Source: Dirofilaria immitis (taxonomy: Eukaryota > Nematoda > Chromadorea > Rhabditida > Onchocercidae). From it: a stretch of DNA of 64,000 nucleotides. Below the pieces are notes generated by a model. That model worked only from the letters and a program-made list of their open reading frames with translations, did no database searches and was not told the origin of the DNA. Position 1 is the first letter of the stretch. Each line of letters opens with the position of its first letter. Shown piece after piece: positions 13,028-26,400 of this stretch. A program made the translations under genes and the position numbers. The stretch spans positions 372,001 through 436,000 of the forward strand of contig JAKNDB010000086.1 of assembly GCA_024305405.1 (NCBI GenBank), in the 5' to 3' direction.

Positions 13028-14460
13028 ACAAATATGGAAGGATTATTTCTTCATTCATAATCTTTTCCGAACTCTGCTCAGCTCCCTGACTTAAACTCTT
13101 ATACACAGAATTAGCAGCAACATTCGTTATCTTCGGCCAAAGCCCAGCCTGCTCTATCCTTCTCTTCCTATTTCAAGATTTTGGGAGTAAAAGTTCTTTC
13201 AGAATGACCATTTGATGGAAAAATCCCCAACATCCATTTATATCAAGTCGAAATTGTTTCCTCTTCCATCTCAGTTCTCATCTCACCCTTCACATCGTGA
13301 GGTTGGCATTGAAATTTCAGATGCATTCTGAAAATGCGATCTTTCCTGCAGGAGATGCCATTCGAAGCGGTAATTTGAAATGGAAGAAGAATTGAATAAG
13401 TGGATACATAATGGTGTGAAATACTTCTATCCCCACATTGTTGGGCTACACGGGAGGACTGAGACGAACTATGAATTCAATGCTACGTAAGGATATGGAA
13501 TCATTGCATGTATTAAAGTAATATATACCAACTTGAGGTTTTTGAAAAAACACCTGGACGAGTCCTCCGGATGAAATTCTATTTTTGATAAGATTAAATG
13601 ACCACTCCGAATTCTAAATCAAACTGTGAAGTTTGGTAATTTTAATGCACTATAGAACTGTTAGTCGATATTATTGTATTGCCCTTTCTACCTGTGTGTA
13701 TTTTAAAGAGAAGCAGTAGCAACAAATAATTCGTGATAAATAGTAGTATGGTATATAATAATAGTAGTTTATGGTGGCAATGGCAAATGAAAAGGTTGAG
13801 AATGAACTTTTACGCTTGGAAGTTTCAATGAGTATAAAAGGTAAAACGGGGAAATTTATAAGGTGAAGTTGTCACCTTTCTAAATACTTGACACTCAAAA
13901 ACTCTAATATAGCTGACACAATAAGCAAGGAATCGATCATCATCTATCTTTGCTAATTTTTAATTTCTAAATGTTCATATATATATGATTAGGCGGATAA
14001 TAACCACCTTTCGTTATAAAATAGCCACTTCCATTATTCCAACTATTACCAACAGAAACATTGATCGAAAGGTCATGACTATCAGGCCAATCATTCTAGA
14101 AGGTAGAACAAACAAACCATCATCTTTCAAATTCATTTTATTTAAAATCTCTAGGCTGATCTCCATATCTATTCTAGTTTTATTTCCCAGAAAAGACAAT
14201 ATAGATTAAACTATTGCTATCAAAGATTTACAGGTGAGCGTGACCTAATTTTTTTGCATCTTTAATAATTGCATTCTAGAAGCCAACCTGGAACGCTTTA
14301 ATATTATTTTTTCGATTTGCAAAGTATTCGTTCTCTGTTGATATTCTTTTTAATCACAGTTTTCATTTCAACATTTTTGATATCAATCGAATGTTCAATA
14401 ATACTTATATTTGGCAAATGATTTAATTTAAATGTTTGCTTAATTACAGTGCTACTTGTT
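13028..14460. other. Intergenic stretch between axin and the fax-like gene
   Basis: No coding exon recognised on either strand. It must hold the axin promoter or outron (right side of the gene on the minus strand) and the 3' UTR of the fax-like gene. The ORFs at 13985-14209 and its complement look like chance reading frames. Confidence 0.5.
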
Positions 14461-16272
14461 CTAACTATCATTTTTGACATCACTGCAAATGATAGCATCA
14501 TTTTCAGTATCAAGAGATAATGTTTGACAGGCTTCATCCCAATCTTTCCAATACATTTCACGCATTTGTTGAATGAAAGAGACTAAATTTGGAGTGTTTT
14601 CTTCCATATATTTTCGTAGAATATCAGTATTCATTGGTGTATAAAATACCTGAGTCAAATTGCCGAAAGCAATTGCATCCAGCTGAAATGCTCTCATATT
14701 TATTAGTTTTCATGATTTGTCTAATGATAGCATTGAATTTGCCAGAGTTATTATTTCAAAATTAATTCTGATCTTAATTTTGAGACTAAACAGTCCGCAA
14801 ATTTATAAGATCTATTTAGTAGTAATCAATAAAGCATAATGAAGTGTATCTGACGAAATTTTAGATCTTAATTTAGATCTCTCCGCAAATTTATAAAATG
14901 TATTTAGTTTTGATTACTTCCATAAAATAACTCACTGTAGTGGGTGCTGAACCAAAAAGTATCGCTTATCACCAAGAAAAATGGATAATGCTGTTAAATC
15001 TTTCTTTGCAATGCTTTCCACTTCATTAGCTGTATGCCTGCCAATTCCTTGCCAATAACATAATTTCCAAATCTATACAATATCTCAGTCTCGATCATCA
15101 TTGTACTCAATAAAAAGCGCTTCAATTCAGTATTTTAACATTTCAATGACATGATATCAACTCTGATAATTATTGTAACTTATCATATGATAAAAAACAG
15201 ATAAGCAGTGAAGTACTTTCACTATAAAATTACCTTTTTCGAAATTGTTCAACAAATATATATTGGAAAAAAACTTTTTAACACCTCTGAAGTGCCTGAT
15301 AAAGCCTTCCTCTGTTGCCATGAATTTGTTATTTTTGGCTCGATTATAAATCACAATCCTGTAGAATATAAAAGATTTTGGAATATAAGTAGATGTCTGC
15401 AAAAGCACCGATGAATTCCTAGAGGAATTGAGAGTTCTATTCCTTTAATTTGCATTTCCATATTAATTATTTCCGAAGATCTCATACAGCCCTTTCGTTT
15501 TGAATCAATTTCACTGCTCAATTTTAAGACAATTGTCTAATTTCAAAATAACGAAAAAGAGAAAAGGATGGAAAAATTAAAATTTTGATTTTGAAAGCAT
15601 AGATGATGACGTGGGAAGAAAAATGGAATTATGGATATTTTTACCGTTGTAAACGCTTTCTGATAACGTATTTTATTCTATTGCAATAAAATGATTGAAA
15701 AGTAGAAATTTATAAACAAGGAGTCATTTTTAAATGAAATTTCACATAGTAATATTTGCAAAAAAAATGTTATTTACTCTAACCATTAATTGAAAAACCA
15801 GAAAATTTCATAAAACTGATAGGTTTCAAAAAATGCCAAAAAGCGACTATTATCAAATTACCATCTTATAGATTCCTCAAGAAGATAAGTAAAAGCTCGT
15901 GATTGTGCTTTTTCCATTGCGTTCAATCGTTCATCCAAATCAATCTAGAATGAAAATTTAGAAAGGATATGTAGTGAGAAGATTCTGAACTGAAAAGGCT
16001 TGAAGTTTTAATCCATTATGACCTGAATTGTGATTCTAAAAGGAAAAATTAGAAACGACTTAGAAAAGAGGATTGCAAGCAATAGATAATATAATATAAA
16101 TCAATTCAATTTGCTCAAAGTTGTGAAGAAATTGCAAAATTTGTGAACTTAACCTTAAAGACTCGAGTAAGATGTTCGATGCAATGATTACTATCAGGTA
16201 TTTGTCGTCCGTTGAGCTCAATAAATGGGATTTGTTTTTGGACGAAAATATGGTGAATTCATTGCTGATATT
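14461..16272 (-). CDS. Failed-axon-connections (Fax)-like GST-fold protein, 5' end missing
   Basis: Family of metaxin/GST-related proteins with a thioredoxin-like N-terminus and a GST C-terminal domain; Drosophila Fax acts in axon development and nematode CDR proteins belong to the same group. Exons: 16272-16154, 15944-15862, 15358-15234, 15072-about 14938, 14682-14461. Motifs in order: IPFIELNGRQIPDSNHCIEH (end of the thioredoxin-like part), AFTYLLEESIRW, QGIGRHTANEV, DLTALSIFLGDKRYF, then GSAPTT joined to LDAIAFGNLTQVFYTP and WKDWDEAC. Two single-base breaks sit in conserved motifs, at 16235-16239 and 14954-14958; the junction 15234/15072 is also out of phase. The first exons (start codon and N-terminal strands) should lie right of 16272 but were not found. 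The stop is TAG at 14463-14461. Which Fax/CDR paralogue this is cannot be decided here. Confidence 0.75.
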
Positions 16273-17870
16273 CTGCAAAATTGTGATTATTTAATGTACG
16301 CATCAGTTCATTTCTCTCTAAATGCTGAATTTGCATTGTTAGTTTGCTTGCCATTGCCTTCTGAATTCTTTGTTTATGTTTTTGCAGAAGAGATGTAAAT
16401 AGAATAAAACATCCTTATCGTTTTCTATTTCTTTATAGAAGCGAAAACTAAAAAGCAAATAACAAAACAAAAATATAAAAACAACGTTGTTTTAGTAGCA
16501 TTTTGTTAGCCTCTAATAATTTCTTTTACATGAAAATACTCGATAAGTATAATATTGTGAAGAAATGTTATTTATATTCATAAAAATAAAAAACGCATGT
16601 AGAATTTTGAGAATTATAGCATCTGAATCAGAGATAAAAGGCAATATTGCAGAGCAGTTTTGCCTACAGCTAAACTTAAATATATGTTTAAGGCCAAGAA
16701 AGCAAATTGCATCCAGATTGCGAAACACAACTAATAATTATTAAAACTTGAAATACAATATGACTACTCAAATTCTTCAAATCTTTCAAATATCGATTAG
16801 AGATTTATCTATTATCAATGATTCTTTTTCGATTGTTTTTTAAAATGAATGGCGGTAACTGTTGATTAGCTGAATAGAAGAAATTATTACATTGCTTATT
16901 TCCGCAAAATAACATAAATGTGGCACACCAATCAATTCCCCTATATTAAGAGTTTCGAATAAAAATTTGATAAAATTAAAAGCATATTTAGAAGTTAAAT
17001 TGATAGTGATATTTGAGGCTTATGGTTAAACAGATCTAAAATGAGCAAATGGAAAGTACAAATGACTTTTAACAAATCGGTTTGTAAGGAGCTACTGAAT
17101 AGCATTTATCTTACCGAATACGGAATTTTAGCTATCCGAAGCCAGGTTTCCAATTTCAAGGCGAACATAGATAAACTTGGAATACATCCTGATCGGGGAA
17201 TTGAACCAGATATACATGATCTCGTTGCCAATCCCGTTTCAGTAGAAGAGGTGCTGGCATAATATCAAGAATAGAAATTCTTTCCAATCAATTCCAAAAT
17301 AAATTAATAAGTTGGAATGAAACAGGGATTAAAATCGAGGATTTTAATGGTCCTAAAATTGATGGAAGCACTACTAGATATCAAGAAATTACAAAGTTGA
17401 TTGTTTCATAACACTAATGTCATAAACAAGTTTCATGACACGTCATCCACTAAATCATAAGCAAGTTTCACGACATGTCGTCCTTCTTGACAGCAAAACC
17501 ACCAGAAGAAGTAATATAGTGGTAATAGTAATATAGAAGAAGAAGAAAAAGGAATATTAATAGTGGAAAAATGTATTATCAAAAGTCGAACGGCTGTCGG
17601 TTAAAGTGAGAGGTGGTTAGTGGATTGATTGATCTATTTGTTTGTTTGGTATGAAGACGAAGTTGAAACGGCAAACAAAAACTAATTGAGTGTCGTAAGA
17701 ATACTACACAATGCCGTTTCTCTTCGATCGCAAGGCTATGTTAAATAGTTTTAAGAAACGATAATATCAACTTCAAGCTTAATATAATCAAATCATACGA
17801 TTAGTGAGGTATCGAACTCTATTCGAATCTTTAATAAAGAGTGATAGTAAATTAAGTTGATAGTAATTGA

Positions 17871-17953
17871 CCAACCAACATATAAATAATGGTTTAGTTC
17901 ACTCTTCTAGGAAAGACACACCGTTGTATTTCATCAGTAATAATTCTTTGGAA
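17871..17953. repeat. Direct repeat, copy 1
   Basis: Begins CCAACCAACATATAAATAAT and ends TAATTCTTTGGAA. It matches 18137-18220 with only a few substitutions and a one-base gap. The copies are spaced about 266 bp start to start. Both contain TATAAATAA, which is TATA-like, so a decayed LTR or a satellite-like duplication are both possible. Confidence 0.85.
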
Positions 17954-18136
17954 TATGTCTTGCAACATAAACTTCAATTTTTCCCAACAGTTCCCAATCA
18001 CGTCTGATTATTCATTTCGATTATTTTCATCAAGCTGAATCATTTTCTCTCTTCTCTCTTCATGATGTCGTGATTGATGCGAATGTAGTGTGTTTGAGTC
18101 TTCGACAGAAACTTACAACCAATTCTTTTATTTCTA

Positions 18137-18220
18137 CCAACCAATATATAAATAATGGTTTAGCTCACTCTTCCTAGAAGAGACACACCGTTGTATTTCA
18201 TTAGTAATAATTCTTTGGAA
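18137..18220. repeat. Direct repeat, copy 2
   Basis: Begins CCAACCAATATATAAATAAT and ends TAATTCTTTGGAA; second copy of the repeat at 17871-17953, same orientation. Confidence 0.85.
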
Positions 18221-19095
18221 CTTTTGTCAATTCTTAAGTTCGGAGGAAAATGTCGAAAGTTAATCAAAGAAGTGAATAAATTAAAGCAAAATCTATATAA
18301 TTTGAACTGAATTTAAGTTTAACAGAATCAAGCAAATATTGAATTGTCGTTTATAAATATTGTTTGAAAAATGACACCACAAGTGACATCATAATTTAGA
18401 AGAACTAATTTCAGGTACAAACATTTATGTTAATAGATATTTGGTCATTCGGTAGAGCAATAATCATTTGATACTGTTCGATTCATTCACGATTTTAATG
18501 ACAATTTTATCTATAAACTTATAAAAAATTTGTTGGACATGTGTACATGATCGTTTATTTTGTGTTTATTGATAATTGTTGGATACGCAGAATTGTCATA
18601 TGAAACATATATTATGATATCTTGGGTAAAATGCAAATTTTTTTACAAGTTTTTACATGTGTACACAAAATGACAGGTTAGGATTGAGTGAAAAATTAAA
18701 AATTAATTTAGAAATTAAAAATTAATTTAGTTCTTTCTAGAACGCTTCTCGGATAGAATGATTGAATAAAGTTGTTGGTTCAATACACACTCCAATATAA
18801 CTATACAGACACTGTATTCGTGATATATCATTAATAATTTTTCAAACATTTAAATCTGGAAAATTCTCAATGAGAACAAATTCATTTAAGTAATCTCTAT
18901 ACTAAAGTTGATATTCAAATCTTCACTTTATATGATGTCAAAAAGAGGTATTCATAAAAGTGATTTTAGAAAAAAATGCAATGAATTCCAAGTTGGCAAG
19001 TTGACAGTGTTAATATCAGATCAGTCGAATAGTTGAATTATTAACCTTCATTTTTCTTCGAAACCACATTATGGATGGTTGTTCTTCATTTGTGT

Positions 19096-19123
19096 ATTGT
19101 TGTATATATGTGTACAGTGTGTA

Positions 19124-19162
<39 letters not shown>

Positions 19163-19226
19163 GTGTACGTATATATATATATATATATGTGTGTATATAT
19201 GTAGTATGTATGTGTATATGCATATG
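19096..19226. repeat. GTATGT/TATA microsatellite
   Basis: Tandem GTGTAT units followed by a run of TA dinucleotides and further GTAT units. The minus-strand ORF rich in IYIYIH and HIHIH across it is an artefact of the repeat. Confidence 0.9.
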
Positions 19227-20472
19227 TAATTCAACTTATTGTGCCGAATGAAAATAATATGATTGCATGCAGTGCAGTTTGTAGTTTATAAATCCCAGAA
19301 GCTTCAGTTCCATGCATATCTAATTTGCTTAATTCCATGCCCAAAGCTACCTGATTGCTGCAGTTTTATCGATAAAAATAGTCCTTCATCTAGTTCTAGA
19401 AAAGCCAGCAATCCATGGATCTGTCTCTCTGTCCATTTAATAGGCTGAAAATGGAGAGTTCCAGCCAAGTGGTAATTCGATAAAGCAAATGCAAGCATGA
19501 CCGACCGCTTTCTCATTTCCTCTCCATTCTAATGAAGTTCTCTCTTTGCATTCAAGCTTCCATGATTAATGAGATATCAAGCAAGAAGGAGAAGAAATGA
19601 GTGTTACCCTTTCTCTCCATCCGATAAATCCATCCATTCATCAATCTATCTATTCATCTATCCATCCGTTTGTGCACTCTTTCTACTATCTCCTTAGATG
19701 CATGATCTATTTGCTGTCTGCCTAATTCAATCTATCTATACTGCAGCATGCAAAGAGCAATAGCTAAAAGCCTCTGGCTAATATTGACAACTATAACTCG
19801 TTCTTCTTGCACATAATGTCCCACCCATGTAAGCTTATTTCAGGCTTCCAAGCAGTCATAGTCGTTGTTGTCGCCGTCAGTATGTGCCTCCTCATCGTCC
19901 CTTTCTTGTGGTGTGTGGTTTTTATTCGTGATATGGTGTGTTTCTTGCATTTTCTCGGTATTTTCGCTAGAAAATTCAGAATTTATGAAAACCTGCACAA
20001 AAATGCTTTCGAATCCTGTAATTTATTCAGCTAACAGGTGAAGCTTATTCTAGCATTCAACATACTGTGCTTTTCATCCCTATTATCAATGTATTCCTTA
20101 ATTATTATTATTGTGAATTGAGAAAATTTACTTTTATTTGCTATCCTACATCGCTAGATTTTGCTCATTATCTACCTACTGGAGACAAATAATAGTGCAT
20201 ACATATTTGTTTTCTGTTAATTTAGTAGAAAATTGTTAATAAATCCGAAAGTAGCCTATCGCTACTAGTAATATATTGAAATTTCCGCAGTACTCGATAA
20301 CTCGGAATTGAAAGAATCTTCCCTCCTTGTTCCTCGTGAATAACTTCTCTTGAATTACTATCTATTACCAAATATTTTTATTTTGAAACTATTAGTTTAT
20401 TAAAATTTACTGAAAGTTATCATCCAACTAATAAAATACTATTTCTGCAACTCTGTTTTTATGTATGCCTAA

Positions 20473-23400
20473 ATGGTACATCATCCACAGCAAAATAAGA
20501 GTAAACAGCAGCAACTAAGAAGTAAAATGAATGGGGATAGTGGTATGAGTCGTTCGTCATCAACTGATAGTAATGGCTTCCCGGTGAAAGATGCAGATAC
20601 TATCAAGCTCTTCGTTGGACAAGTAGGTCTTCCTATTTCTTCCTTCATTCTTTATTTAAAGTAGGGTAATTTTACTGAGGACTAAGTCTAATCAATGACC
20701 AATTTACTTATAAGAACAAAAAAAAAAAAAATGTTTATCCCTCTGTCATGTTGATAAGGTATATATATTCTTCCCATCTTTTCTCCCACAAAAACGTCGA
20801 GCTGTTTGTTTAAATCAATTTTCTTTTTTTTTTTTTTAAAGCTCAACACTTTTTAACACGATCTTCGATATCCACTAACACATTCTTTTTCCCCGTATAT
20901 TTTTAATCCAATTAGCTTTCTTATTTTTATTTTCATTCGTTTTCTTTTTAAAATACATGATTTCCTATTCTACATAACAAAAATCTTGAAAACTTAAAGA
21001 TTTCTAATATCATTGTTGGATTGAATTTATTTGTAAATTAAAATTAGTATGGAATAATCCAGATAATATGTTTGCAAATTTATGCAGATTACTGTAGAAA
21101 AGGGGACGTATGCCAATCATTTTTGCCATGCATCAGCCAATCAGCTTCCACTTCACTTCATGTGCTTTTTTATAATGAGTGACTTGAAATTTTGGAATTT
21201 TTGATGATGTAAATTCCTATGTTACATTCATTTAACAAGACTGGAGTGTTTAAAATATTTCTAGAGAAAGCGTATAGTTGGATAATGTCAAGGTATGCTT
21301 CATAAAATTCATAAGTTTTCAACGAATGCAATAGACCAAAACAATGCAATCATGTATCAATACTGCTAATCTGATAATTGAAATCAAGGATAAAATTATA
21401 TTTTTGAATATTAAACAATTCATTAATAAAAATTTCAGCCTTTTTGGATTTATATAAGTCTAGATTATTTGAAAATTTATGTAGTTGCTGTTTTAAATAG
21501 CAAAAAAATAACCGTTTCAAATATGATTGATAATTATAACTGAGGAACCACTTACTAATTTCATTTGAGTCTTTAACAGAGAGGGGATTATTTTAAAAAT
21601 GATAATTTTTCAGCAAATGAAATTTGTTAAAATTTTAAAAGATGGGATTTTTAATAACTTTGCTCAGAAAAATTTGCTCAAAGATTAAACTTAAATTAAA
21701 TAGAGCAGGATGGAAACATAATTGTTTGTTTCAAAACTTTTATAGCATTTTAACGCTTTCTCAAGATTTCTATTTGAACCGTTTTCAGATTCCACGTAAT
21801 TTAGAAGAAAAAGATTTACGGCATTTGTTTGAGACTTTCGGCAAAATCTATGAGTTTACAATTTTGAAAGACAAATATACGGGTTTACATAAAGGTTGTG
21901 CGTTTCTAACATACTGCCATCGCGACAGTGCCATCAGATGTCAGGCTGCTCTACACGATCAAAAGACACTTCCAGGAGTTAGTTTTTGTATTCATTTAAA
22001 ATTCTAACAAGAAAAAATTAAATTGAAAAGTAAATTTAAAAAAAGGGCTATTGCATTATTTTTAATCTGTAATATATTTATCACAGTGGCTGGAAAGAAA
22101 TGTGAAGAGCAAACTGTCACCAGCATTTTTCAATATTTTGCACACACTTCTACATTTTATACATATTTAAGCAGGTTAATCATTGATTCTACTTTTAAAT
22201 GAATTTATCATCTGATTATAAGTTGACTGTCTTTTGAATTTGATTCACGAGACTGATCGTTTCAATTAGATGCAGCTCACTGGAAATATTACTTATTTAA
22301 AGTAAAATAGATCTATAACTATATAATAAAAGCCAAAACATAAATCTGCTCAAGATTTCTTTCGACATATATATCTTTATTAATAGTTAAACATATATAT
22401 CTTTTATTAATAGTTCATGATTCTTCAAGCCTCTAAATTTTTTGAAAAGAAAAGAGTAAATCATGTCATAAAATTTTTGAGAATTGAACTGATATTTCAG
22501 ATCGAACAATAACCATTGTTTCAGTATATTTTTTCTATTTAAGAACTATTTTTAATCTATAATGTCACCTCACAAGTTGATGATTTTGATTGGTAGCAGT
22601 AATTGAAGATAGGCAGGAAAATGTAATACATCCTGAATTGCTATGTGAAACTCATCAATTATTAAATTGCACATTACTAGAGCGAATATTTTTTTAAATA
22701 TGCATTGAATAAAGTTTAGATTTAGACGGATAGAAATATATTGCACGCTTTAAATATGACATGAACCTGAGTTATACTATTGGTAGTATTACTATGCATT
22801 TACTCATTTCATTATTTGCAAATTTTGAGTTTTTAAGAATGCAACTCTTTTTATAAACTGAAATCTTATACCTTGGAATAAATAGTTTGAAAAGTCAAAT
22901 AAATAAGCCAAATATTGGTCATTTTATGGACACCAATCACTTGATCATTATATTCTTATCGTCGTATAATGACATAAATTTAATGGATAACTCCATACGA
23001 TGAATGTTTGAAATCTATAAAGTGATTTGTCAATGTATACGTTTGTATGTATTTAATAGAGAAATAGCCACATGTGGGAATAATTTCTTGGAATCTTTGT
23101 TACTGTGAAAATCTTCTAGATCTAGATTTAACTATTCGCGTCTTTCGAAAAGCAAAATTTCGCTTTGTGTTGAAAATATGCATTTTAAAATTGAAATTTC
23201 TTTGTATTTATCGAAAATTTCGCTTCTGCTTATGAATTTCTTACGAGCAGTAAAATAAAAGGAAAAGATGCAGTCTAAACCAATCATTGAAAAGATTTAG
23301 AAATTCATTCTTCTTGTTGATTAGGATGGAGACCTTTCCTATTTTCTGCATGTGAAGAGCTGGATTTCATGTATCTCTCTTGCTATGCATATTTTTTCGA

Positions 23401-26400
23401 AATTCATTTTACCTTACTTTCCCTTCTTTCTTCTTCTTCATCTTCAATTTGAAAATTAACCAAATTCTGATCAGCGGTCTTTCGCTCAATCTAAGTTCCC
23501 ATTGGCTCTCATTCACTACTGTGCTGCTTAGCTGATCGGTGTCATGTGTGCTTATATAAAATCTATGATAGATCAAGCAATGAAACAAAGCATTAATCAT
23601 CGTTACTGTAGTCATTCGTTAACTGACCTGCTAGTGTTCTTTTGAACGATGATTATCTTCGGGCAAGTAATAATTTCTGGATCTAAAATTTTGTCTCTCA
23701 GAAAAAAGTCTTTAAATGTTACTCCTTTCAAGTTTCCTATATTTAACATTCTAGAATTAATATATTCATTAATTCTTTTGAAGAATCTTTAAGAACTTGG
23801 CTATAATGGGCTATAATGTATTTGAATGTTTAAAATAAATCGTTTAGCTATTAAGCAACAGGTTGTTATATTACTATAAGTCTAATCTATGAACTCTGCG
23901 AGCGAATTCCAAAAAGTTCAGAAGACTTAAAAATATTCTCGTGCATTATGCCTTTCTAAAATTTTTAAAAAGTCATGTCGCAATTTTTGAAGAACTGAAG
24001 GATGCTGTCTTCTGTTGATTATTTCTGCTTCAATGAAGTATTTGTATTAGATCTTTTTAATAAAAATTTTCTTCAATCTCTCAGAATACCATGCCACGGG
24101 ATTTCAAAATATGAGGTAACTGGAACGGAGCTGATCAAAATAAAATAGGTTTTCTGTAATTCTTATCGAATAATATAAGTTTTCTGGAAATAAATTAAAA
24201 TAGGTTTTTTCCGTTTTTTTTTGGAAATTTTTAACAACTATTATGAACTGAAAATTTTCTTGAATAAACTGGAAGATTAAAATGAAAATCTAGACTTATA
24301 ATATTATTTTTCCACTATATGATATATCACAAAGAATAGTTTGTATAACTTTATATTTGTAATAACAAATATATTCAAAAGTTACCCAACTTTAGATGAA
24401 TCGCGCGATGCAGGTAAAACCAGCAGATAATGAAAGTCGTCCTGATTCACCAAAAAATGCTGAAGAAAGAAAACTTTTTGTCGGTATGCTCTCTAAACAA
24501 CACAATGAAGACGATGTTCGCTCTTTATTTGCTCCTTTCGGTGTCATTGATGAGGTATAAATATTAAATTTCAGATTTTTTTCAAAATATTTGTCATGAA
24601 TAAAAGTACTATTAGTTTATTATTGATTGGAAAAAGCGAGGCAACAATAATGTCCAATTTAGTAACTAAAATTTGATTCAAACACTTCACTATTTCTTTT
24701 CTTAAATTTTTGAGCTACAGTCTTCCTTGGCTACTGAAGATGTATTGAAGCCATTTTCTCAGAATTCGAATTTATCGAGTATTGGCAGAGCAATTCGTGA
24801 GATTGTACTAAAAGTGGTTAAAGCTGATCAATCAATAGAAATTAGAAAGTAAATAATGTTCGCTGTTCTAATAAAAATCGAATTTTTAACATTGACATTA
24901 GAGATATTTTTTCCCAAATTATACCATATCGCAATTAAAAATAATAAAGTTGGCTACGATAGTAGCTAACAAAGAGATGCCCTTCAATCATCTCCAATTC
25001 ATTGAAGAACAGAAGGGTGGGCGAGAAAAAGATAATTGAAGCTTCTCATTTCTTTTCGAATTCTTTGAATTCTTCTTCTTACATTTTCCTAGCCTTTCAT
25101 ATTTATCCAAAAAAAAAACAAATTATTTTTCTTCGTTTGGCTTTTGTCATCATGTCTTATAATTGTTTCTTGTTTCTTTCTTGCCAATGCGTCAAATTTC
25201 ATCATTTCTTCATAAGTTTCCTTTAAAATTTATTCCTTTTCACCACCATTATCTGTTGTTTATCACTTAACAGTACCTTTTCCTTTTCCTTTTCCAATCT
25301 TGCTTGAATAAGAATGTGTAATGATAGCAGTTATTTCCACATAATCATTATTTTAATTTCTTCTTTAATGTCTTTCTTTTTGCATAAACTTTAATTAAAT
25401 TGTTGAAATTATGTATCCCTTCGATTGTTTCCTGAATGTCACAAAGAATTGGCTATTCTCAGGACATCAGCTTTGAGAATGATACCTCTAACGGCTGTGC
25501 AGCACCTGTTCTCTCATTCATTTCTCCCTTTCCTATTTATTTTCAATAAAAAACAAGGAATCTCTTAGACTTCGAAAATCGTTTCCAATCAATAAATTCA
25601 AACAAATATTTAGTGAAACTTTAGGTGACAGTACTTCGTGGTGCTGATGGCTTATCAAAGGATGCGCATTCGTTAAATTTGCGACACATTCACAAGCTGC
25701 GATGGCAATTAATGCCCTCCATGGCAGTCAAACGATGCCAGGTGCTTCCTCATCGCTGGTCGTCAAATTTGCTGATACAGAAAAGGAGCGACAATTACGC
25801 CGAATGCAACAAATGGCTGCTCAAATGGGTTTACTAAATCCAGTACTTATCAATCAAGCTGGCGTATACAATACGGCATATCAACAGGTTTATAATAAAG
25901 TTAGAATATAATAACGTAGCTATGTTACTTTCAAGAAAAGAATTATAGATTTTCGAATTTGAGAAGCTGTAAACTTGAAAAATATTTTCGTTCTTGTAGT
26001 TTCAGCTTCTGCAACAACAAGCCCTTGTAGCAGCTCAAACAGCGGCAGCTGCTTATTTCCCTGTCGCTATGGCACCGCAGACAGCGGTAGGTTTTTCTAA
26101 GCGATTTCATACGCAATTATGCAAGCAATTAAGCATCAATTGTTCCTCAATCCACTCCCTATTTCATCATCTTATCAAAATTTAGTGGTTTCTGTTTTCA
26201 TTCACAACTGTACCTAAAATGTGTGAGAGAGACTTGTCTGTCAATAAATGATATTTTAGTCTACGCTTATCTAAAATTAATAGATATTTTATTCAATGCT
26301 ACATTTAAATGACCGTAACATCTGCTTCTTTTGGCATCATCTGTCTTTTTATATGTGCGCTAGACAATTTGCATAATGCAGAAGATGATTGGGCAGAGAC

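Larger units (their letters stand above)
16273..20472. other. Gene-poor 4.2 kb between fax-like gene and CELF
   Basis: Missing 5' exons of the fax-like gene may lie near the left side and CELF promoter or 5' UTR near the right. The only open stretch of note is 17041-17262 (+), 73 codons, containing IRSQVSNFKANIDKLGIHPD; I do not recognise it. It lies 0.6 kb left of an 84-bp direct-repeat pair, so it could be a retroelement fragment. A microsatellite is at 19096-19226. Nothing else could be supported. Confidence 0.45.

Noticed and set aside
19016..19234. Minus-strand ORF of 72 codons rich in IYIHIH
   Set aside because: Produced by the GTATGT microsatellite.
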